A stretch of 64,000 nt of DNA from Haematomicrobium sanguinis DSM 21259. Its GTDB lineage: Bacteria > Actinomycetota > Actinomycetes > Actinomycetales > Micrococcaceae. Location of the stretch: the NCBI RefSeq assembly GCF_000688395.1, contig NZ_JIAG01000017.1, forward strand, positions 1 through 64,000. The letters are read 5' to 3'. How positions within the stretch are numbered: the first letter of the stretch is position 1; each line of letters opens with the position of its first letter. This document shows, piece by piece, positions 60,113 to 64,000 of this stretch. The translations under genes and the position numbers were made by a program. Below the pieces are notes generated by a model, which saw only the letters and a program-made list of their open reading frames with translations, searched no databases and was not told the origin of the DNA.

Positions 60113-61182
60113 GCGAGCTTCTCCTGAACTAATGGTGCAACTTCTCGGGCGTAGAGCTCGATGCTGGAGCGGAGCTCCTCATCTGGCATCGGACCGCCGT
60201 TGTACTTGAGGTTAAACCGGGAGAGGCCAAGAGTCTTGGCGGTGGCGGCGATTTTGGTGGCCACGGTTTCCGGCGAACCAACGTAATGCGCGCCGTGTTC
60301 CATTTCGGCAAGGAAATGCTCAAAGGTTGGTTCTGGCCACCCGCGCTCGCGCGACATGATCCGGCCGCGAGACTCGTAATACGGCCAATAAAAGTCGATC
60401 GCTTCCTTGTCCGTCGGGGCAACAAAACCAGGCGAGTGCACCCCGACCGGGGCGGTGGGTTGGCCAAACTCGGCGAGTGAGCGGTGGTAAAGATCAACGT
60501 AGGGTCGGAAACGCGCTGCGTCTCCCCCGATGATCGCCAGCATGAGGTTAAACCCGTAGCGTGCCGTGCGCACCACGGATTCTGGACTGCCTCCCACGCC
60601 AACCCACGTTGTTAGCGAACCGGACTCGGTGACCGGGTAGGCCATTTGCCGCGACAGCGGCTTCCGCATGGTGCCTTGCCAGGTCACCGGCTCTTCCTTG
60701 CGCAACAGCGAAAAGAGTTCAAGCTTTTCCTCGAAGAGTTCGTTGTAGTCCTCGAGGTCATACCCGAAGAGCGGAAAAGACTCAATGAAAGATCCCCGCC
60801 CCAAGGTCACCTCGGCACGGCCGTTCGACAGTCCGTCAAGGGTGGCAAAGTGCTCATAGACGCGCACCGGATCATCCGAACTCAACACCGTCACGGCAGA
60901 GCCCAAGTGAATGTTTTGCGTTCGCGCGGCAATCGCGGCCAAGACAATTTCGGGTGAGGACACCGCATAGTCGGGGCGGTGGTGTTCACCGACGCCGAAA
61001 TAGGAAAGCCCCAGTTCGTCGGCCAGAACGCCGTGTTCCACCACGCGCCGCAACGATTCCCCTTGCGAAAGCCGCTGGCCGCTCGAGTCCGCCAGAACGT
61101 CCCCGAACGTGTCTAACCCCAATTCAAGGTGAGGCGATTCGGGAACGGAACCACTCGCCGTCGTGCTTAAATCTTTTGCCAT
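60109..61182 (-). CDS. Luciferase-like (LLM class) flavin-dependent oxidoreductase
   Basis: This 357-residue protein of the bacterial luciferase-like monooxygenase fold has LELGLDTFGD, FGVGEHHRPDYAVSSPE, the LSSDDPVRVYEHFATLD segment and VGVGGSPESVVR. It uses FMN or F420, with no decisive residue visible. The substrate is unknown. It probably forms an operon with the quinone reductase. Confidence 0.87.
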   Translation of the reverse strand: MAKDLSTTASGSVPESPHLELGLDTFGDVLADSSGQRLSQGESLRRVVEHGVLADELGLSYFGVGEHHRPDYAVSSPEIVLAAIAARTQNIHLGSAVTVLSSDDPVRVYEHFATLDGLSNGRAEVTLGRGSFIESFPLFGYDLEDYNELFEEKLELFSLLRKEEPVTWQGTMRKPLSRQMAYPVTESGSLTTWVGVGGSPESVVRTARYGFNLMLAIIGGDAARFRPYVDLYHRSLAEFGQPTAPVGVHSPGFVAPTDKEAIDFYWPYYESRGRIMSRERGWPEPTFEHFLAEMEHGAHYVGSPETVATKIAATAKTLGLSRFNLKYNGGPMPDEELRSSIELYAREVAPLVQEKLA

Positions 61183-61243
61183 GACTCCCCCTGGGATTCC
61201 GCGGATGCTTGGTGCGGTTAACCCTATCGCCCTCGCGAAACGC

Positions 61244-61315
61244 GCACACTCGAAATCGACTGTGCAGAAAATGCACGCTTTAACGGCGTGTCGCGTGCGT
61301 GTTCTGCACAGTCGA
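61244..61315. repeat. 72-bp dispersed repeat, family C, copy 2
   Basis: This is identical at 70 of 72 bases to 45157-45228 and in the same orientation. It lies between the flavin-dependent oxidoreductase gene and tRNA-Ser, ending 40 bases before the tRNA. Confidence 0.93.
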
Positions 61316-61355
61316 ATTGGGGGCGGGGCGCCGAATGTGGGAAACTTGTACGTCT

Positions 61356-61443
61356 GGAAGGTTGTCCGAGCGGCCTAAGGAGCTGGTCTTGAAAACCAGT
61401 GTGCGGTAACCCCGTACCAAGGGTTCAAATCCCTTACCTTCCG
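61356..61443 (+). tRNA. tRNA-Ser (anticodon TGA)
   Basis: The 88-base class II tRNA has acceptor GGAAGGT pairing with ACCTTCC, anticodon TGA at 61390-61392 in loop CTTGAAA with stem CTGGT/ACCAG, the long variable arm of serine tRNAs and discriminator G61443. CCA is not encoded. Confidence 0.96.
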
Positions 61444-61462
61444 CATTTACCCTAGTCAGAGG

Positions 61463-62287
61463 CTAGTTCTGGTCCTCATCACGAGAACCGGAGCTAGCCT
61501 CTTTCTTTGCCTCAAACGCCGAGCCCACACTCAATCCGCCATCCACGCGAAGCACCTGCCCGGTCACCCACGCCGCATCGCGAGAAGCCAAAAAAGCGAT
61601 GGCGGCAGCAATGTCCTCGGGCTCGCCGACGCGCCGCAACGGGTACAGCGAAGCGAAGCGATCCGGGCCGCCTTGCGAATCCCAGACCCGGGTCCGAATT
61701 GTCCCGGGCGCCACGGCGTTGACGCGCACCCCGCGCGGACCATACTCGGCCGCCAGATTCCGCACCAGCGGACCCAGCCCCGCCTTCGCGGCCGAATACG
61801 GCTCACTGCCCAGCGTCATGTCCGCGTTGATGGAACTGACCACGGTAATCGACGGACCGGCCGCGCTTGCGCGTAAGTGCGGCAATGCAGCGCGAAAGGT
61901 CCGAACCGGGCCAAGCAGATTCAGTTCAAACATGTCGCGCCAGTACGAATCGTCCGTCTCGCTAAACGTGCCGTACCCCGTGTCGCCGCCGGCGACGTGC
62001 ACCAACGCGTCAAGCGCCTCGCCCTCGTCGAGCACGCGCGCAACCCCATTGCGCACGGACGCGTCATGCAGCACATCCATGCCGATCGCAACGTGCCCGT
62101 CGCCTGGAACGTTCTTCAGTGCCGCAACCGCCGCTGATTCCTCGAGATCCGCCAGGATCACCCGCCCGCCTTCGGCAGCAATGCGCCGCGCCGTAGCCAA
62201 GCCGATCCCCGTCGACGCGCCCACGACGAGCGCGCGGCGCCCCGCGAAGCGCGAACCAACGGCGGGAAACTCACTTTCGCTAGACAT
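61463..62287 (-). CDS. Short-chain dehydrogenase/reductase
   Basis: This 274-residue classical SDR has the cofactor loop GASTGIG, DLEES after strand 2, a VAGGD segment in place of NNAG, catalytic Ser/Tyr/Lys (VVSSIN, YSAAKAG) and the C-terminal VTGQVLRVDGG. The substrate is unknown. It is divergent from kynA, with a pair of inverted dispersed words in the gap. Confidence 0.88.
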   Translation of the reverse strand: MSSESEFPAVGSRFAGRRALVVGASTGIGLATARRIAAEGGRVILADLEESAAVAALKNVPGDGHVAIGMDVLHDASVRNGVARVLDEGEALDALVHVAGGDTGYGTFSETDDSYWRDMFELNLLGPVRTFRAALPHLRASAAGPSITVVSSINADMTLGSEPYSAAKAGLGPLVRNLAAEYGPRGVRVNAVAPGTIRTRVWDSQGGPDRFASLYPLRRVGEPEDIAAAIAFLASRDAAWVTGQVLRVDGGLSVGSAFEAKKEASSGSRDEDQN

Positions 62288-62384
62288 GCGGGGAGCTTAG
62301 CATTTGGCGCGCCGGTCCCGCGGAACAATCTTTGGCGCCGCCTCGGCCCGCCGGCCTCACCAAAATTTCCGCGCACCTTTACAA

Positions 62385-62463
62385 GTACGACGGCGTTGCC
62401 CACCTCCCAGCCGGCCCGGCACGCGGGTGCCGCGCGGGAAGGGGCCGAGCAACGCCGTCGTAC
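62385..62463. repeat. Inverted pair of the dispersed word between divergent genes
   Basis: GTACGACGGCGTTGC at 62385-62399 is repeated exactly in inverted form at 62449-62463, with 49 GC-rich bases between them that contain a small GGCAC/GTGCC hairpin. Both arms carry the dispersed word. The pair lies between the start of the SDR gene and the start of kynA, so it is not a simple terminator. Confidence 0.9.
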
Positions 62464-62526
62464 ATCCTCTCGGGGCCCAGTGGGCGAGTTTCGCGCCCGA
62501 GTCGGCCCACCGATAAGCTCTTGAGC

Positions 62527-63396
62527 GTGCACAACAGCGAATCCAATGACGGAATCCGGCCCATCGAGAATGGCGTGCGCACCGACTTTCACGGTGCGAT
62601 GACCTACGGGCGGTACCTTGACCTCGACCGGCTGCTCGCCGCGCAGCACCCGGTCTCTGACCCCGAACACCACGACGAACTGCTCTTCATCATCCAGCAC
62701 CAAACCACCGAACTGTGGCTGAAACTGATGCTGCACGAGCTGCGCGAATTCCGCCGCCTCATCGACGCCGATGACCTCGGTAAGGCGCTCAAGGCGATCG
62801 CCCGCGTCAAGGCGATTCAACGCACCATCACCGAACAATGGACCGTGCTCGCGACCCTCACCCCCCGCGAATACGCGCAATTCCGCGGCGAACTCGGCAA
62901 CTCGTCCGGGTTCCAGTCCTACCAATACCGCGCCGTCGAATTCATTCTGGGCAACAAAAACGCGGGCATGATCAAGGTCTTCTCCTCCGAGCCGGACGCG
63001 CAAGCACTCCTGCAGCAGCTCCTCGAAGAACCCACCGTCTACGACGCGCTCCTGCGCTACATGCACCGCGCCGGCCTGCCCATCCCGGAGCACATCCTCT
63101 CCCGCGACGTCACCCAGCCGTGGACATTCCAGGAGGACCTCGTGCCCGTCTTCCGCGCCGTCTATGAATCCGAAGACACCCCCTGGGGCATCTACGAGGC
63201 GTGCGAAGACCTGGTCGACTTGGAGGACAACTTCCAATTCTGGCGCTTCCGCCACCTGCGCACCGTGCAACGCACCATCGGCTTCAAACGCGGCACCGGC
63301 GGCTCCTCCGGCATCGACTTCCTGCGCCGCGCCCTGGACCTCACCTTCTTCCCCGAACTGTACGCCGTCCGCACCGACATCGGAGCCACACCATGA
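62527..63396 (+). CDS. kynA: Tryptophan 2,3-dioxygenase
   Basis: This haem enzyme (289 residues) opens tryptophan to N-formylkynurenine. Family parts are MTYGRYLDLDRLL, DELLFIIQHQTTELWLKL (substrate pocket), the RGELGNSSGFQSYQYR segment and the axial-His region FRHLRTVQRTIG followed by GTGGSSGIDFLR. The GTG at 62527 has TAAGCT 7 bases upstream, compatible with a leaderless mRNA; an in-frame TTG lies two codons earlier. kynU begins within its stop (ATGA). Confidence 0.94.
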   Translation: MHNSESNDGIRPIENGVRTDFHGAMTYGRYLDLDRLLAAQHPVSDPEHHDELLFIIQHQTTELWLKLMLHELREFRRLIDADDLGKALKAIARVKAIQRTITEQWTVLATLTPREYAQFRGELGNSSGFQSYQYRAVEFILGNKNAGMIKVFSSEPDAQALLQQLLEEPTVYDALLRYMHRAGLPIPEHILSRDVTQPWTFQEDLVPVFRAVYESEDTPWGIYEACEDLVDLEDNFQFWRFRHLRTVQRTIGFKRGTGGSSGIDFLRRALDLTFFPELYAVRTDIGATP

Positions 63397-64000
63397 GCAC
63401 CGCACCTGCGAAAACCGCCGCCGAACTGGACGCCGCCGATCCGCTGGCCGCCTACCCCTCCAAATTTGTGAAGCACGACGGCGTTGCCTCCTACCTGGAC
63501 GGAAATTCCCTTGGGCGCCCGCTCACCAGTACCCCGGAGCGGCTGCGCGCCTTTGTCGAAGGGGCCTGGGGCGAACGATTGATCCGCTCCTGGGACGAGT
63601 CTTGGATGGATGAGCCGACCCGAGTCGGCGACCAGTTGGGCCGCGTCTGCCTGGGCGCCGCCGCGGGGCAGACCATTGTCGCTGACTCGACCTCGGTCAT
63701 GTTGTATAAGGCGTTGCGGGCGGCGCTTGATGCGGACGTCGAGCGGAACGAAATTGTGCTGGACCGTGACAATTTCCCGACCGACCGGTTCATTGTCGAA
63801 GGCATCGCCGCCGAACGCGGCGCGAAACTCGTGTGGCTTGAACCGGACTCCTCGCTCGGGGTGAGCGAAGACCAGGTGCGCGGCGCGGTCGGGGCGGGGA
63901 CCGCCGTCGTGCTTCTATCCCACGTCGCCTACCGGTCCGGGTTCATTGCCGACGGCCCGGGCATTACCGCGGCCGTGCATGAGGCGGGCGCGCTGATGCT
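63393..64000 (+). CDS. kynU: Kynureninase (5' part, cut by the window edge)
   Basis: The first 202 codons are visible and open to the right edge. The product shows SYLDGNSLGRPL, FVEGAWGERLIRSWDESW, the PLP-phosphate region DSTSVMLYKAL and DRDNFPTDRF, all typical of kynureninase, which splits kynurenine to anthranilate and alanine. The PLP lysine lies beyond the window. It is coupled to kynA by an ATGA overlap. It carries two copies of the dispersed word (63475 and 63902). Confidence 0.93.
   Translation, partial: MSTAPAKTAAELDAADPLAAYPSKFVKHDGVASYLDGNSLGRPLTSTPERLRAFVEGAWGERLIRSWDESWMDEPTRVGDQLGRVCLGAAAGQTIVADSTSVMLYKALRAALDADVERNEIVLDRDNFPTDRFIVEGIAAERGAKLVWLEPDSSLGVSEDQVRGAVGAGTAVVLLSHVAYRSGFIADGPGITAAVHEAGALM

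Overview
This window comes from a high-GC Gram-positive bacterium (Actinomycetota). The evidence is the gene content: CarD, SenX3-RegX3 with PhoU, a GlgE-type alpha-glucan pathway, the proteasome activator Bpa, DUF2516, an rrn leader of actinobacterial type, and many GTG starts with a -10-like hexamer 6-7 nt upstream, as expected for leaderless mRNAs. Order Actinomycetales or a near relative is likely, but I cannot name the genus. There is no prophage, insertion sequence or CRISPR array. The window is mostly ordinary chromosome, with several families of short dispersed repeats.

Layout. 1-395 is the leader and promoter region of an rRNA operon read leftwards, with 16S expected just off the left edge. 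396-7973 is a glgE-treS-(mak::glgB) operon in which maltokinase is fused to the branching enzyme. 8076-13311 is a LacI-controlled sugar locus (sugar porter, ROK kinase, long PMI-like protein) with a 20-bp palindromic operator. 13336-14766 holds a methyltransferase and a secreted Gly/Ser/Tyr-rich repeat protein. 14989-17589 is glgP. 17596-21055 holds a secreted RNase Sa/barnase-like enzyme, its barstar-like inhibitor and a three-gene ABC exporter. 21144-25869 is glgX, rlmB and cysS. 26029-28506 is an SDR and a divergent marR/eamA pair. 28475-30171 is carD-ispD-ispF. 30400-33937 is a lipoprotein, senX3-regX3 and divergent phoU with a PHO-box-like array. 33934-42452 is housekeeping (gpmA, a PLP enzyme, DUF2516, tmk, holB, a secreted peptidase, a HAD hydrolase). 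42632-44922 is a drug exporter/TetR pair. tRNA-Thr, an aldo-keto reductase, a hypothetical gene and bpa follow. 47046-51103 is a two-component system divergent from an ABC exporter with a small third membrane protein. 51274-52299 is a nuclease-like gene bracketed by palindromes. 52379-54837 is cstA and its small partner. 54949-59052 is a PadR-controlled ABC/FtsX exporter. 59135-64000 holds two oxidoreductases, tRNA-Ser, an SDR and the kynurenine genes kynA and kynU, with kynU cut by the right edge.

How the genes work together. GlgE, TreS, Mak and GlgB turn trehalose into maltose, maltose 1-phosphate and branched glucan. GlgP and GlgX, about 7 and 13 kb away, break the glucan down. SenX3-RegX3, PhoU and the array between them form the phosphate-sensing unit. 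Bpa implies a 20S proteasome elsewhere in the genome.

Most unusual signals. (1) A word with core ACGACGGCG and conserved flanks (consensus about AAGYACGACGGCGWTGCC) occurs at least 20 times on both strands, in genes in several reading frames and between genes, and once as an inverted pair. This resembles DNA-uptake-type words of other bacteria. (2) Two perfect palindromes of 58 and 54 bp share flanks and core but differ, with compensating changes, in a 4-nt block. (3) Three copies of another long hairpin repeat occur, two of which bracket a single gene. (4) A 72-bp repeat lies next to each of the two tRNA genes.
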